The notes under the pieces are model-generated. The model searched no databases, was not told the DNA's origin, and worked only from the letters and a program-made list of their open reading frames with translations. The position numbers and the translations under genes were made by a program. Shown here piece by piece: positions 1-10,486 of a stretch of 64,000 bases of DNA; position 1 is the stretch's first letter; each line of letters opens with the position of its first letter. The stretch spans positions 3,534,001 through 3,598,000 of the forward strand of contig NC_064223.1 of NCBI RefSeq assembly GCF_023101765.2, read 5' to 3'. This DNA is from Spodoptera frugiperda. Its lineage: Eukaryota; Arthropoda; Insecta; Lepidoptera; Noctuidae.

Positions 1-170
1 ATGTTTTTTAAAAGCGTAGCGAGATGTTAAAAAGTCTATATTTTATGTTTTATTATAACTTTCGTGAGACATAGGTGGTAAATTACTCGTAATTATTATG
101 ATTTTCGGATTTCACATGTAATTAACTGACGAATTAGTAGTAGCGTGACAGTCACCGCGTCGTGTGTCTT

Positions 171-431
171 TTATGGTATAAGCCGGCAAACAAGCAAACG
201 GATCACCTGATGGTAAGCAATCACCATGGTCACCCAAAACACCAGAGGCGCTACAGACCGGCTTTTTTGGGTTTAGGGATTTTAGGGTTAATGAGGAATC
301 GATGATTGGGAAACTGGCCCTCCGGTAATCTTGCTCATACAACGAAACACAACGCAAGCGTTGTTTCACATCAATTTTCTGTGAGCTCATGGTATTACTC
401 TAGTCGAACCGAAGCATGGCTCACCCACACT
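171..431 (-). repeat. RepA, full-length copy (LINE-mobilised SINE-like element)
   Basis: This is one of about thirteen copies in the window of a roughly 300-bp family. In the orientation used here each copy starts GTGTGGGAGAGCCATGCTTC, passes through CGGCACGAATGGGCCGGCTC, a CCCCAATCCCCGATTCCCC-like tract and GGCCGGCAACGCACTTGTAA, and ends TTACCATCAGGTGATCCGTC, then a short spacer and CCATAAAAAA. The A-rich end and the many 5'-truncated copies indicate target-primed reverse transcription. No RNA polymerase III boxes are obvious, so the promoter type is unknown. This copy reaches the 5' end (CACCCACAC on the + strand). A 92-residue reading frame across it has no recognisable product. Confidence 0.75.
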
Positions 432-1351
432 TTGATGGTGATTGACTAAAACTAAATCGTTATCGTATCAGATCCACAGACCTTCCAAACGAATATAAAC
501 ATTTCTTCGAATCAAACTAGCACAAACTCAGAAACAGTCGTTAATCATCATGCATGCGATTATTGCATAAAAAAGCTTTTAGTGGCAACAAAGATCGGCA
601 TGGATTTGATATACATACCTAATGGTCAGGTCGGGGTCAATGCCCGCGGGCCCTATTCTAGCCATTCATCATGGAAGTGACGAATTGATTCTGTTACTAG
701 CTATGTTGAAGGAAAGTAGGTAACGAATATGGTATTTTTTGCTACTACCTATGGAAGAACTTATAAGTAGAACTTTTTTTAATTTTTTTTGCATTGTAAT
801 GTGTAAACAGTTGTAGAACTGTCTGTCAGTCGATTTGTGTAGATAAATCGAGAAGTTAATATAACTTACGTATATGCATGTTGCAGGTTTTGAACTTATT
901 GTTACCTATATTTTTTGACTGGTTTATTAACAAAATATCAGCCTAACATTCCCTACAGTAAGGGAAAACAATATCAACACTACGTTATATATTTTCAATC
1001 ACCAAAAAATGAAATCTATACAGCCGACCACCACACATGTGCCTACGATGGTCATCTCAAAAGATACTCTACTTCAAACATGTTACGTCACAAGACCGCT
1101 CCACCTCAACTATTCCCATAGCTCTCATGAAAAGCTAGTAAGCAGCCCAATACACTGATAATCTTGTACTGCACCATCCTGATTTCCCTTAGGATAAGCC
1201 GTATCCTAAGCCAAGCAAATACTGGCTATATCTATATGAGTATTTTAAGAGTATATCGTGAAAATAAAACTAGTGTCTTCTAGTATCTGGTTGTAGAAAA
1301 TAAATAAATAAGAAAGTTAGTGTGATTAAAAATTACTTTTAAGCTTTATCC
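432..1351. other. No gene seen; AT-rich non-coding
   Basis: I see no conserved coding signal. The longest open frame here is 68 codons (915-1121) and resembles no family I know. There is a T-rich run near 775-790. Confidence 0.6.
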
Positions 1352-1668
1352 TATTTTTTTTATGGAACACGAGCATGTAAACGAGCAGACGTATCACCTG
1401 ATAGTAAGCAATCGCCGCCGCCCATGGACACTTGAAAACCAGAGGCGTTACAAGTGCGTTACCGGCCTTTTGGGGTTAGGAATTTAAGGCTTGTTGGGGA
1501 ATCGGTGATTGGGAAGATTGGAAAGGGGGAATTGGGTCTCCGGTACCTAACCTCACTCATATAACGAAACACAATACAAGCGTTGTTTCACGTCGGTTTT
1601 TGGTGAGGCAGTGGTATATATCAGGTCGAGCCGGCCCATTCGTGCCGAAGCATGGCTTTCCCACATTT
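1352..1668 (-). repeat. RepA, full-length copy
   Basis: On the + strand it begins with the T-rich complement of the tail (TTTTTTTTATGGAAC), followed by ACGAGCAGACG and the CACCTGATAGTAAGCAATCG core. It then runs through the GGGGAATCGGTGATTGGGAAG tract to GAAGCATGGCTTTCCCACA. It is about 315 bp, one of the longest copies in the window. Confidence 0.8.
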
Positions 1669-2595
1669 ATTCACATACACTTCAGGGATATTCAACGTAT
1701 ATAAAAAAAAACATTTCTACGTTAAAATGTGATGGTAGAAATATTCATAGAAACGATCTGTCAGTAATTGGAGCGCTAACACTCGAAGTTAGAAACGGTA
1801 ACGAACCTAGTAGTTACGCAGTTAAAAGTTACCTTGAATGAGTACACGGGAATGATTAGAAGAGCTACTGCTACCATGGTGATGGTAACTATGGAAATGA
1901 GAAATAAGGTAAAAAAATATATCTTATCAAAAGAGGTTAACAAAACTGGGGTAAATGACCTAAATATAATATCACTGCCAAAGAAAAATCTATCTTTAGG
2001 CTTCTATGCCACATAATTCTATGTAGAATTGGTAGATATATTAAAACGTAATTTAACTCTACTACGATAATTCTGGCCCTACAGAAATGAATTATAACAC
2101 TTTAATATTAAAACTGAACATTAGAATCTCTATTGTAATTTTCAGCATTCAAAATTCCAAGCATCTTTAAATGAGTGGCTCTTCAAAAACACTCAAATCT
2201 TATTAAGAAGATTGGTCCAGAGCAGAGTGCTACCAGCTTCTGGTACTATTCGTCCGCAACAAACATAAATTAATTTAGAAAAATCTTAACTAATTAATTA
2301 CACTCTTCTGTGAAACGGAATGAGTAAGGTTTTATTTTGTTGGAATATTTTTCTGTGTTTATAATTCTTTATTTGCTTCTTCTCTAGAAGTACATACTAG
2401 AAAAATATTTTTGTACCGTAAAAATACGCGTTATTTTTAAATCTGTGAAACCTATGTAAACTAGTCGAGTTACTCGCCCTTTATTATTTCGCCCGTTTAT
2501 TTATTTATATTTTAACAGTTACATGAGTAAGCCGATAACTTAATAATTAACCTATGTAAAAAAGTTTTAAAACATAAAATACCTCCTAAATAATA
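1669..2595. other. No gene seen; AT-rich non-coding
   Basis: Open frames of 76 and 60 codons (to 1841 and 2016) are not recognisable, and the first starts inside the RepA copy. Nothing else stands out. Confidence 0.6.
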
Positions 2596-2597
2596 CT

Positions 2598-2690
2598 TTG
2601 AATGGGACTGACCTAGGAATCGAACCCCTTGCTTAGCAATTGCACTTGCGAAAATACGATATCTCATCAAGTGTCATAAATAAAAAAAAA
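2598..2690 (-). repeat. Possible tRNA-derived SINE relic (box B only)
   Basis: The minus strand contains GGGGTTCGATTCCTAGG, a good match to the RNA polymerase III B box (GGTTCGANTCC), followed by GTCAGTCCCATTC. The upstream part does not give a convincing A box or a foldable tRNA. A degenerate SINE head is more likely than a functional tRNA. Confidence 0.35.
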
Positions 2691-3194
2691 ATGATCAAAA
2701 TTATAAAAAATCAACCGTCATAAGTGTAGTGTCTATACCGGTTGCAAGTTCCAACATCTATAACAACTCTAAAATCTAGAGTAGTCTAGAGCATTAGAGT
2801 AACGAAATAACTGATGTATTTCCATTGAAATATTGGTAGCTACTACTGCATGAAATATGTTGAAACTTGTTTGCAAATCCTTTACTGAAGGCATAATAAT
2901 TTCTGGGAAACGAACAGCAAATACGCAAGGCTCTTTGACCAAGTTTCGACTGCAAAATTTAATGCACCATTTTGAGACGTAAATTTTACCTTAGGTAATT
3001 TTAGATTTTGGTTGAAATTGTTAGTGTAGGTATTTTCATCAAATGATTTAATGGAAATCTGTAAAGACTCAGTAGTTGTAGAAGTTGACTGCTAAAGACT
3101 TGATGGATAGGCTTGACGTTATTTGTACTTGCGTGTCAATTACGCGGTTACATAGCTCAACGCAGTCTTCTATTCGTATACGTATTCTTTCTTA
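2691..3194. other. No gene seen
   Basis: AT-rich DNA with a short local echo (CTAGAGTAGTCTAGAGCATTAG near 2775) and no gene. Confidence 0.55.
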
Positions 3195-3195
3195 A

Positions 3196-3290
3196 AGGCC
3201 AGCAACGCACCTGTGACTCCTCTGGTGTTGCATGGGCGGCTTACCATCAGGTAACCCGTCTGCTAGTTTGCCCCCTATTCCATAAAAAAA
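3196..3290 (+). repeat. RepA, 5'-truncated copy
   Basis: Starts at AAAGGCCAGCAACGCACCTG and runs through GGCTTACCATCAGGTAACCC to CCATAAAAAAA. Only the 3' third remains, with the A-rich tail intact, as expected for a 5'-truncated insertion. Confidence 0.7.
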
Positions 3291-3640
3291 GGTTTTGTAG
3301 TACAAAAATAGTTTTTTTTCTTTAGGTTGCTTACGAAAAGTTGGTTGCAAAAGCAACCTTTAAGCATTTGGACGTTTAGTTATTTGATTTTGACAAAAAA
3401 TATGAACGAAATACGAAGCATTTTATTTTGGGCAGAAGACGTTTTGTTTAGTCATAGGTGCGTGACAAAATCTCATAATTCCATTTAAAACGTGGTTACT
3501 TTATTCAAATGGCCAACTATTTAATTTTAATTCTAATTAAATGTCCTGTTAAACAACATAAAACGTTGTTTTAACAAGTTTTTGACAATATCTAAAGTTA
3601 TAATCGTGCTATTTCATTATTCCCCTTCTTTTATTTAACC
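3291..3640. other. No gene seen
   Basis: AT-rich spacer between two RepA copies in the same orientation. No features recognised. Confidence 0.5.
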
Positions 3641-3806
3641 CCGCTTTCCAATCCCCGATTCCCCAACCACCTTTAAATTCCTAACCCCCAAAAGGCCGGC
3701 AACGCACTTGTATCGCTTCTGGTGTTTCGGGTGTCCTTGGGCGGTGGCGATTACTTACCATCAGGTGATATGTCTGATTGTTTACCGGCTTTTACCAAAA
3801 AAAATG
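3641..3806 (+). repeat. RepA, 5'-truncated copy
   Basis: Begins in the CCGCTTTCCAATCCCCGATT tract, continues through AAAAGGCCGGCAACGCACTT and TTACCATCAGGTGATATGTC, and ends in TTTACCAAAAAAAA. About half the element is present. Confidence 0.75.
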
Positions 3807-4082
3807 TGTTACTTAATACGTTAAATCCAAATAATTCATTTTTTTCATGTTTTATAAACATTTTGTCCCATGTTTCACATATAGCATGAACTTCACCAGA
3901 CTGTCAAATATAACGTAAACCAACACCACATTTGAAAAAAAAACAATTCCCAACAGCTATTGTACAACAATTAATTTCTATATAAAAAAAACAAAAAGTA
4001 CACTCATCACTAAAAATATGTAACACACTCGTCGCTGTCAGAACTCGGACATGAACAAACGTTTCGCAATCATGTCCCTGAC

Positions 4083-4213
4083 TGTACATACGACTACATA
4101 TGAAGTTATACAAACCAGTATAAACTGACCGATGAATGTACGGAAAGATCACACAAAGCGAGACCACAATAAACTGGTCTGTACAGCTCCATGTGCTATG
4201 TGTACATACGTAA
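4083..4213. mobile_element. Palindromic MITE (CCAGTATAAACTG family), copy 1
   Basis: About 130 bp made of two long imperfect inverted arms. The left arm has GTACATACG then TACAAACCAGTATAAACTG; the right arm has AATAAACTGGTCTGTAC then GTGTACATAC. The centre carries GATCACACAAAGCGAGACCA. Three other copies (33.1, 38.6 and 44.1 kb) share this design, so it is a small non-autonomous inverted-repeat element. The parent transposon is unknown. A 172-codon minus-strand open frame across this region (3904-4422) looks like chance. Confidence 0.65.
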
Positions 4214-5090
4214 CTAGAATGTAGTGTAATTTTCACTTGTGAAATATCATCGCGTGGAACTGAATCATACTTTAATACAACGTCTTTATGAGTTGTTTTT
4301 GTTTGATTAATTGTTTTTTTTTCTTTTGGGACGTTTGAATAGAACTGTCTCCGCAGATATGAATACAATTTGTGTTCTAAATGAATATTTATTAAAAACG
4401 CTTTGTGTATGTTGAGTTTCAACTGTCTTTTTATTTAAACGAATATCTGTCTGTCATGTGAACTTTTTATATGTGTTTTTGCCTAGACGATGATGCTCAT
4501 TTAATTGTAACTAGTGGTCGCCTAGTGGTTGAAATTCAACCATATACGATTTAATTTACAATACCACTTAACATACGTTCAAGGATAATTTTTATTTAAC
4601 TCAAACTCAAACAAACTCTTTTATAAAACTCTATTCATATGAGACGTCAATATCATCGCAATGTCTATCGATTTTGACGTTTTGTCAAATACGATCAGAT
4701 ACTATGCATGTGTGTGTAATGTTTTATTTATTAATTTAATGTACTTTATAAGCATTATTTTTGAAAAATATTAGCGTCCTGCACTTCTCCTACACATAAA
4801 CTATAAGTGTATCAAATTTTATGCTCCTACGTCCGCGCAATTTTTGTAAAAAGCGGTCCAAAGTTTTTGCATCACGTATTATTATATAGATTATAGTACC
4901 CTAGAATGTGGTGATAAGAAGTGATGTACATGGAATGACTGATGACGCCTATATTGTAATTAACCTTCGACAGAAGATATTTTTTTGGTCGAAATATGAA
5001 TTTAATTGAATCATTGGTAATCAGAATCTTAATATTTATTTAGTCACCTGTACGGCTCATAATGAGTAATACATATTTTTAATTAGCTTA
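4214..5090. other. No gene seen; AT-rich non-coding
   Basis: No conserved coding or structural pattern recognised. Confidence 0.55.
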
Positions 5091-5092
5091 TA

Positions 5093-5168
5093 TTGAATTG
5101 TCATCAAGATTGCGAGTGTGTACCAAATATCAGATTGACCGCACGTAAGAGAGGGGGCAGGGGGCTAA
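5093..5168 (-). repeat. Dispersed repeat, partner of 38228-38310
   Basis: The minus strand reads CCTCTCTTACGTGCGGTCAA, then TCTGATATTTGGTACACACT and CGCAATCTTGATGAC. The same order of motifs occurs on the + strand near 38.2-38.3 kb. Two copies show it is a dispersed element; the class is unknown. Confidence 0.5.
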
Positions 5169-6225
5169 ATGCCAATTACAAAATTTGAACCAAACGAACA
5201 AATAGGTCAAGGCTAAATAAAACCATATAAAAATAATATTTTTACAATACTAAGAGTCTCAATATTATTAACTAGTCTTGTTTCGGAAGTTGCGAAGCCT
5301 CCAGCCCGGCAGGTAAAATATTTTCCTTTATCAACCCTCAGGGCCGTGAACAAGGTATTTGGCCTACAAAATAAAGTTAGACTCAACAGGCGAGCTTTCA
5401 TACAGTAACGAAAAACGCTAAAACACTCACAGACAGGCATTTGTCCTCATGAATATATGTATTGTTCGCTCAGTCCCACAAACTGTTTGCGCAAAATATA
5501 CCTCATCTTTTGAATAGAATATGTCCCAGAAATATAGAAAGTTTACCTCGGCTTTCCAACTGTCGTGTGCTAGAAAGATGAGCTGAACGAAGCGAGATGA
5601 ACGAGGATGTACTCTGAACCAGTTTTGTTGTAAAGGATGTAGTAAAATGGGATTTAGAAAGGCCCGTGTTAGAGGAAATGGGAAAAGGAGTGCTGGTGCT
5701 GAGTTCAACGATTGCAATGTTCATAAAATTACTGAGCTCTTACAAGTTTCTGATGTCCTAGTAACTCGATTTATTTTGTTGTAAACAAAAAATATTAAGT
5801 ATTTTGTTATTGAGCCCTCCAATCAAATTTGATGGCAGTTTAAATATCCGTATTAAAGATTAAGCCATAATACTTTTTTTTCCATTGGAGATTGTATATA
5901 ATGGACCATTTTAAGAAATTAATTATTATACCAATAATTAAAAAAAATATCTTAATTACTTGTGACCTTTTGTCCATAGTTGTTACTAAAAATTCAACAA
6001 TTTTTCAGCTGCAGCGCTTGATTTTGTACGTTCACGCTCGACGTCTATATTGTTAAAGCTATTGTTTTTTTGCTGTTAGATAAATTGCATGCGTTCTACT
6101 AGTAAACGCTTGTTGATTGATTTTGAATAGAAAACGATAAAAATATTTTACAAAGACTAACAATTTGTGGAAAATTCTGTTTTGTGTTCAATAACAACGT
6201 TTAATTGTTTTTTTTTATGTTAAAT
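5169..6225. other. No gene seen
   Basis: Minus-strand open frames of 96, 75 and 73 codons overlap one another in different frames between 5213 and 5724. None resembles a known family, and their mutual overlap argues against coding. Confidence 0.5.
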
Positions 6226-6482
6226 GGGCCGACGTTTGGCCGCTATCTCGCCTGATGGTAAGTGATGATGCGGCCTACGGTGGAGCACGTCTGCCAATAA
6301 GCAACCTTCCGTGTTTCCTGATGGGTATAACCATCCAGGTTATACCCATCAGGAAACACAGACTCCGGCAAGGAGTTCCACTCCCTAGCAGTTCGCACAA
6401 GGAAGCTTGAAGCGAAGCGCTTCGTGCGAGTGGGTGGGATATCCACCATGAAACGGTGACGCCTCGCCGATTGTCTTGTGGC
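6226..6482 (-). mobile_element. LINE (non-LTR) 3'-end relic with ORF2 C-terminus
   Basis: On the minus strand a frame reads MVDIPPTRTKRF then VRTAREWNSLPESVFPDGYN. The RTAREWNSLPESVFP block is the classic extreme C-terminal motif of many insect non-LTR ORF2 proteins. After the coding part comes a 3' UTR containing GCATCATCACTTACCATCAG before a T-rich stretch on the + strand. That 3' end resembles the RepA tail (GATTGCTTACCATCAGGTGA). The copy is short, decayed and interrupted by a perfect hairpin. Confidence 0.65.
6311..6359. repeat. Perfect 22-bp inverted repeat (hairpin)
   Basis: Positions 6311-6332 are the exact reverse complement of 6338-6359, separated by the 5-nt loop ATCCA. The arms begin GTGTTTCCTGATGGG. 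It lies inside the LINE relic at the DGYNL codons, so it is probably a local inverted duplication of LINE sequence, not an original feature of the element. Confidence 0.9.
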
Positions 6483-6768
6483 ACGAAAAAAACTATCAGA
6501 ATTTACTTTAATATATGAAACTTTTGTACTTATTATGAAATTACTAAATCTACATAGACTACATTGAGTAAATCACAAAGGTTAACTATTAAACTAAGGT
6601 AAATCATACTATCATTCTGAAACTTCTTGCATAAGGTAACTTTTCACTAATTAACACTAATAAGGTCACTTTTCTCCACTATTTTAATTTTCATAAAACT
6701 AAAAACACAAAATCCAAGAAATTATAGCCCTTTGACACAACATGACATCAATCAGGGCTGTCAAAGGC

Positions 6769-6836
6769 TCAAGGTCATCGAAAGGTGTTCGTATATGTGA
6801 CGTCACACAAACATATAACTTGACGTCGACGTCAGT
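6769..6836 (+). promoter_or_regulatory. Candidate regulatory cluster: AAGGTCA half-site, CRE, palindrome, Inr-like
   Basis: TCAAGGTCA at 6769-6777 matches the extended half-site bound by monomeric nuclear receptors of the FTZ-F1/ERR type. TGACGTCA at 6798-6805 is a perfect CRE/ATF palindrome. TGACGTCGACGTCA at 6821-6834 is a perfect 14-bp palindrome. TCAGT at 6832-6836 matches the arthropod initiator, and an AGTCC downstream sits one base from the usual DPE position. Each motif is seen directly; function is inferred. Confidence 0.35.
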
Positions 6837-7008
6837 GGTTGACCTTTCGTAACATTTATGAAGTCCCGCGAAAGGAAGGCTTTGGAATTTCTTGCCTATT
6901 TTCCGATCATTTGCCCCTCAAGGCTTTTCACGCATTCGTGCTATTGAAACCATACCAGCCCTTGGCCCTGTGGTTCTTACGCTCTATGATTTCTTTCACC
7001 ATTCACAG
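6834..7008 (+). other. Candidate non-coding first exon with splice donor
   Basis: Downstream of the initiator-like TCAGT, sequence that looks less AT-rich than its surroundings runs to CACAG|GTTAGT (donor GT at 7009-7010), a good 5' splice site. A frame is open through it but lacks an ATG in phase and resembles no protein, so any exon would be 5' UTR. It could equally be chance. Confidence 0.25.
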
Positions 7009-7009
7009 G

Positions 7010-7667
7010 TTAGTTTTTATTGGTTCTGTCCTTTGTTGAAGTGTGTTGTTGATTTAATTTGTTACTTTTAAAGATTTTCATTTCATATCTATTTGGAAAA
7101 TATTTTACAAAGATAATGTTGGTTTATCTGTATGTCAAAACTGTTACTTATCGAGGCATCGAGTAATACAGCTAGGCTGTTCTGTAACCTACAATTTGTA
7201 AGATCTTAGTGAACTCGATCGCGGTCTCCCTACAACAACCAATGAGGTTGTGAGAATAATCTCAACTAATGACTGGCTAGAATTAACTGGGTTAACAAGT
7301 TACTTTTTCCCGATGTTATCAGTCCATATCATTATCTATATTAACATGTTAAAAGTGAGTAAGTACGTACTTGTACGCTGATATCTTTCTGATGTTATGG
7401 GTACTTGGAGTAAATGTACAGGATTGTAATAAAAAGGGCCTTATATTCAATACGGCTATCGTTAATATGTCTTTCATAATTTAGTGTTATCTTTGATACT
7501 AGTGGTATGAGTCAGTACTTATACCATTAGTAAGTCAGTACCTTCTAAAACAAGCTGATGCAATTATTAATCAACTTAGTCAGTTCTGAAACATGGCAGA
7601 TATTAGTCTGCGTTAATATTAATAAAAGATAAGTTTATATTATCTTTTAACAACTAAAACCAACCCT
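7010..7667. other. No gene seen
   Basis: AT-rich sequence with no recognised feature. Confidence 0.5.
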
Positions 7668-7728
7668 TTTCCTATTCCTGCTTTTCGAGCCGGAGCCCCG
7701 GTAACACGCTAGGTAGTCCGCAGCAAAC
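7668..7728 (+). repeat. RepB fragment (noctuid dispersed repeat)
   Basis: Contains CCTGCTTTTCGAGCCGGAGC then CCCCGGTAACACGCTAGGTA and GTCCGCAGC, the second half of RepB. The fuller form starts upstream at TGACTTCTCCCGCC and GGGAGTGTCAGACTCTTACT. Confidence 0.7.
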
Positions 7729-7746
7729 AAAGTTCTAGCTTCAATA

Positions 7747-7832
7747 ATACTGGACATGTCTTCTTAATTGGTAGAGTGTAACTTGTCGCCCAATGATTGA
7801 TCGGTGACTGAACGTGTGAACATGTCCAGTAT
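7747..7832. repeat. Short inverted-repeat pair, possible MITE
   Basis: ATACTGGACATGT at 7747-7759 is the exact reverse complement of ACATGTCCAGTAT at 7820-7832. The arms bracket about 60 bp. No second copy was found in the window, so mobility is not shown. Confidence 0.4.
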
Positions 7833-8283
7833 ATAGGCTCCAGTTATAAGGTCAGATGCCTTACCACTGCGGTTATTGGCCCCTAAATCAAATGGCTGAG
7901 ATTTATTACTGAGTAAATCTTAAAGGTTGAGCTATTGCTGTTATAGTGGTGGAGGTACCTCCTACTATTTAGGACATGGAAAAAAAATACAAGTTATAAT
8001 AGGGTAGAACAATTCATGTAGCTTTTATGAGATAATTTTTATTTTTTTTATTACATGAGAGTAGTACTCAAGTATTCTATCTTTTGGAAAAATGTATTAT
8101 TATGCCATATACAGCACTTTACTCTGCATATAAACAGAAAAAATATAAACATGTAGATTAGGAAAAAGGCTCATTCAAATATTAAAATGACATGACATAA
8201 CAATCTCTTAAAGGTACTCATCGTCAAGAATTGTTAAACATCGTCACACCGTTTACCTTCATGATTGAGATATATACATGTTT

Positions 8284-8436
8284 ATGATGGGGACAAATTG
8301 TGCAATGACTTCTCCCGCCTTTTGACGAGGCGAGGCGTGAGGGAGTGTCAGACTCGTATTGACTAAAAAGCACCCAGTTCCCACTCCTGATTTTGTGCCG
8401 GAGCCCCGGTAAACTTGCTAGGTAGTCTGCAGCTCT
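8284..8436 (+). repeat. RepB copy
   Basis: Runs from GATGGGGACAAATTGTGCAA through TGACTTCTCCCGCC, GAGGGAGTGTCAGACTCGTA, AAAGCACCCAGTTCCCACTC and GGAGCCCCGGTAAACTTGCT to GTAGTCTGCAGCTC. This layout is common across noctuid genomic sequences in my memory; its transposon class is uncertain. Confidence 0.75.
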
Positions 8437-9104
8437 GACAGATGTATCGTCTGCTAAGCAATTTATAACACAGGTAACAAAATAACGATTGGTTCAGTAC
8501 AGAAACGCTAATCGGTATATCGGTAGTGCTTACAAAAATAATTTGTATACCAATAGCTATTGTCTCTTTACTGAGTCTTCAGACCAAAATAACTTGGCTG
8601 ACTGTACAAAGCAACTATTAAATATATGTACAACAAACAATATGCTTATAACAAACTGAAATTATGTCAATCTCCAACCCCTATCAACGTAGAAGTCTTT
8701 TATATATTGTCATATATCAGTTAAAATGGAAATTTTCCACGACTACACATGAGTGATAAGGGCCCAATACAATACACTTTGTAATCTTTTATCATGTGTA
8801 TCCGTGACAGATGTGTTTTTGTCTACATAATATGAAATTTATATAAAGGACGAATGTATAGGTCTACAAAAGACGGACAGACAAAAATGAATGGAGATGA
8901 CCGTGAGCGTCGCACGGGAGGTAAAATAAAATACACCAGTGTGAGTGTGTGAGTGTGTATTTGTATTTTTAGTACCTACACATCTATTGGAACAACCGAC
9001 AAGTACCTATGGACATGTAACAAATGGAACAAAATACATTCATTTGTTTTATTGAAACATTTAAATAAAGACTAACGTAACCTACATCACTTCAGCTTTC
9101 TAAC
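8437..9104. other. No gene seen
   Basis: AT-rich; a short GTGAGTGTGTGAGTGTGT microsatellite lies near 8940. No gene recognised. Confidence 0.5.
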
Positions 9105-9105
9105 T

Positions 9106-9915
9106 TTGTCCACATCACTAAGACAATTAGTCAGTGATCATGTAAATAGTGCTCTCTCAAAAATAGTTCGCTGGTTTGGTGCCAATAATTTGTTACTTAA
9201 TGAGTCAAAAACTAAATGCATTAGATTCACAACACCAAATGTTAGACATGTGAAAACCAGCGTGCTAATCAAGGGCGAGGAGTTGGACCCTGTAGATTCA
9301 ACTGTCTTTTTAGGTATAACCCTGGACGCTAAGCTACAGTGGGCTCCACACGTAGATAAGTTATCGAAAAGGCTCAGCTCTGCAGCATATGCCGTTAAAA
9401 AAATTAGAAATTTGACCGATGTAAACACAGCGCGATTAGTATACTTTAGTTATTTTCATAGTATCATGTCATATGGTATCCTCCTGTGGGGAAATGCTGC
9501 TGACATTCAGTCTGTCTTTGTGCTGCAGAAAAGAGCCATTCGATCAATTTATAATCTTAGTCCGAGGCACTCTCTTAGGGAACTATTTAAAGAAATTAAT
9601 ATATTGACTGTTCCCTCTCAATACATTTATGAAAATGTAGTGTATGCTCACAAAAACATTAATTTATTCAAAAAGTATTGTGATATATATAATATAAACA
9701 CTAGAAGTAAAAACAAATATATAGTTCCCACTACTAGACTTAAGAAAATAAGTGGTTCGTTCAGATGTCAATGTATACGCTTTTACAATAAAATTCCCAG
9801 CGATATTCAAAGTTTGAGCCTGAATAAATTTAAAAATGTTATTAAAGAAAAACTGTATAGTAAAGCTTTTTATAAAATTAAAGACTACTTAGATGATAGT
9901 CAGGCTTGGGAGTGA
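9106..9915 (+). pseudogene. 5'-truncated LINE ORF2: reverse transcriptase C-terminal part
   Basis: An uninterrupted 269-codon frame ends at a natural stop. It matches the region downstream of the catalytic core in Jockey-superclade non-LTR ORF2 proteins. Residues 22-43 contain VRWFGANNLLLNESKT (thumb/helix motif), residues 67-84 VFLGITLDAKLQWAPHVDKL, residues 111-132 a YFHSIMSYGILLWG block, then LQKRAIRSIYNL. The C-terminal tail contains RFYNKIPSDIQSL and a K-rich end. The catalytic YxDD box should lie just upstream and is absent, so the copy was truncated on insertion and cannot encode an active enzyme. There is no ATG at the start because this is the interior of a protein. The lack of stops suggests recent insertion. 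The 3' UTR style points to the Daphne/Kiri-like branch; that placement is tentative. Confidence 0.85.
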
Positions 9916-10486
9916 GCCGTTATAATGTCCACACAGGTCATGTTGACATGTTTGTAACACAAGTTACATTTTTATACAATTTGACATGATATACATTAAT
10001 ATCATTCGATATTTTTTATTTTTATTTATTTTTATTTTTTAAAATTGTTAGTCTGAGGACCGTGTGAGAGTTTGCTTAGTTATTTCACTTTTAGTTAATT
10101 ATATTCTGACAGTGTGAGCATTTAAGAGACCTACCCAAATGTTCTTTTGGTTGGTATTGTTCGTCGGATCATTCAGCAACAGCCGTTAGCTGAGCTGATT
10201 GTAAACTGACACATGCGTACGGCCATCTGAACAGGTCCGCTCATACTGTTGTGGTTCTTTCCTCTAAAGACCACTACAGAACCAACCTGCACGGTTCTCT
10301 CACATTATCCTCTATTTCATTGTCTGGACTTTAAAAGAGACTGTGACCTCTGAGTTTGTTTCGGCATTTCTTCTCAGAGTAGTCAGATAGGAAATGCCGG
10401 CCTCATCTAGCTATTTGAAATATTGACGTGTAAAAGTGTTATTTTATGACCTATTTACAGAAATAAATATCATTTATCATTTATAA
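9916..10486 (+). mobile_element. 3' UTR and tail of the truncated LINE
   Basis: Follows the ORF2 stop. It includes TCGGCATTTCTTCTCAGAGT then AGTCAGATAGGAAATGCCGG (a small inverted pair GGCATTTC/GAAATGCC) and ends AAATAAATATCATTTATCAT followed by TTATAAAAA. An AATAAA signal and an ATTTATC-type simple tail are typical of this LINE group. Target-site duplications were not identified by eye. Confidence 0.7.

Noticed and set aside
3904..4422. 172-codon minus-strand open frame
   Set aside because: It crosses the palindromic MITE, has erratic composition (many Cys, Phe, Tyr) and resembles no family; most likely chance.
5427..5724. 96- and 73-codon overlapping minus frames
   Set aside because: Two different frames over the same bases with no known domain; no support for coding.
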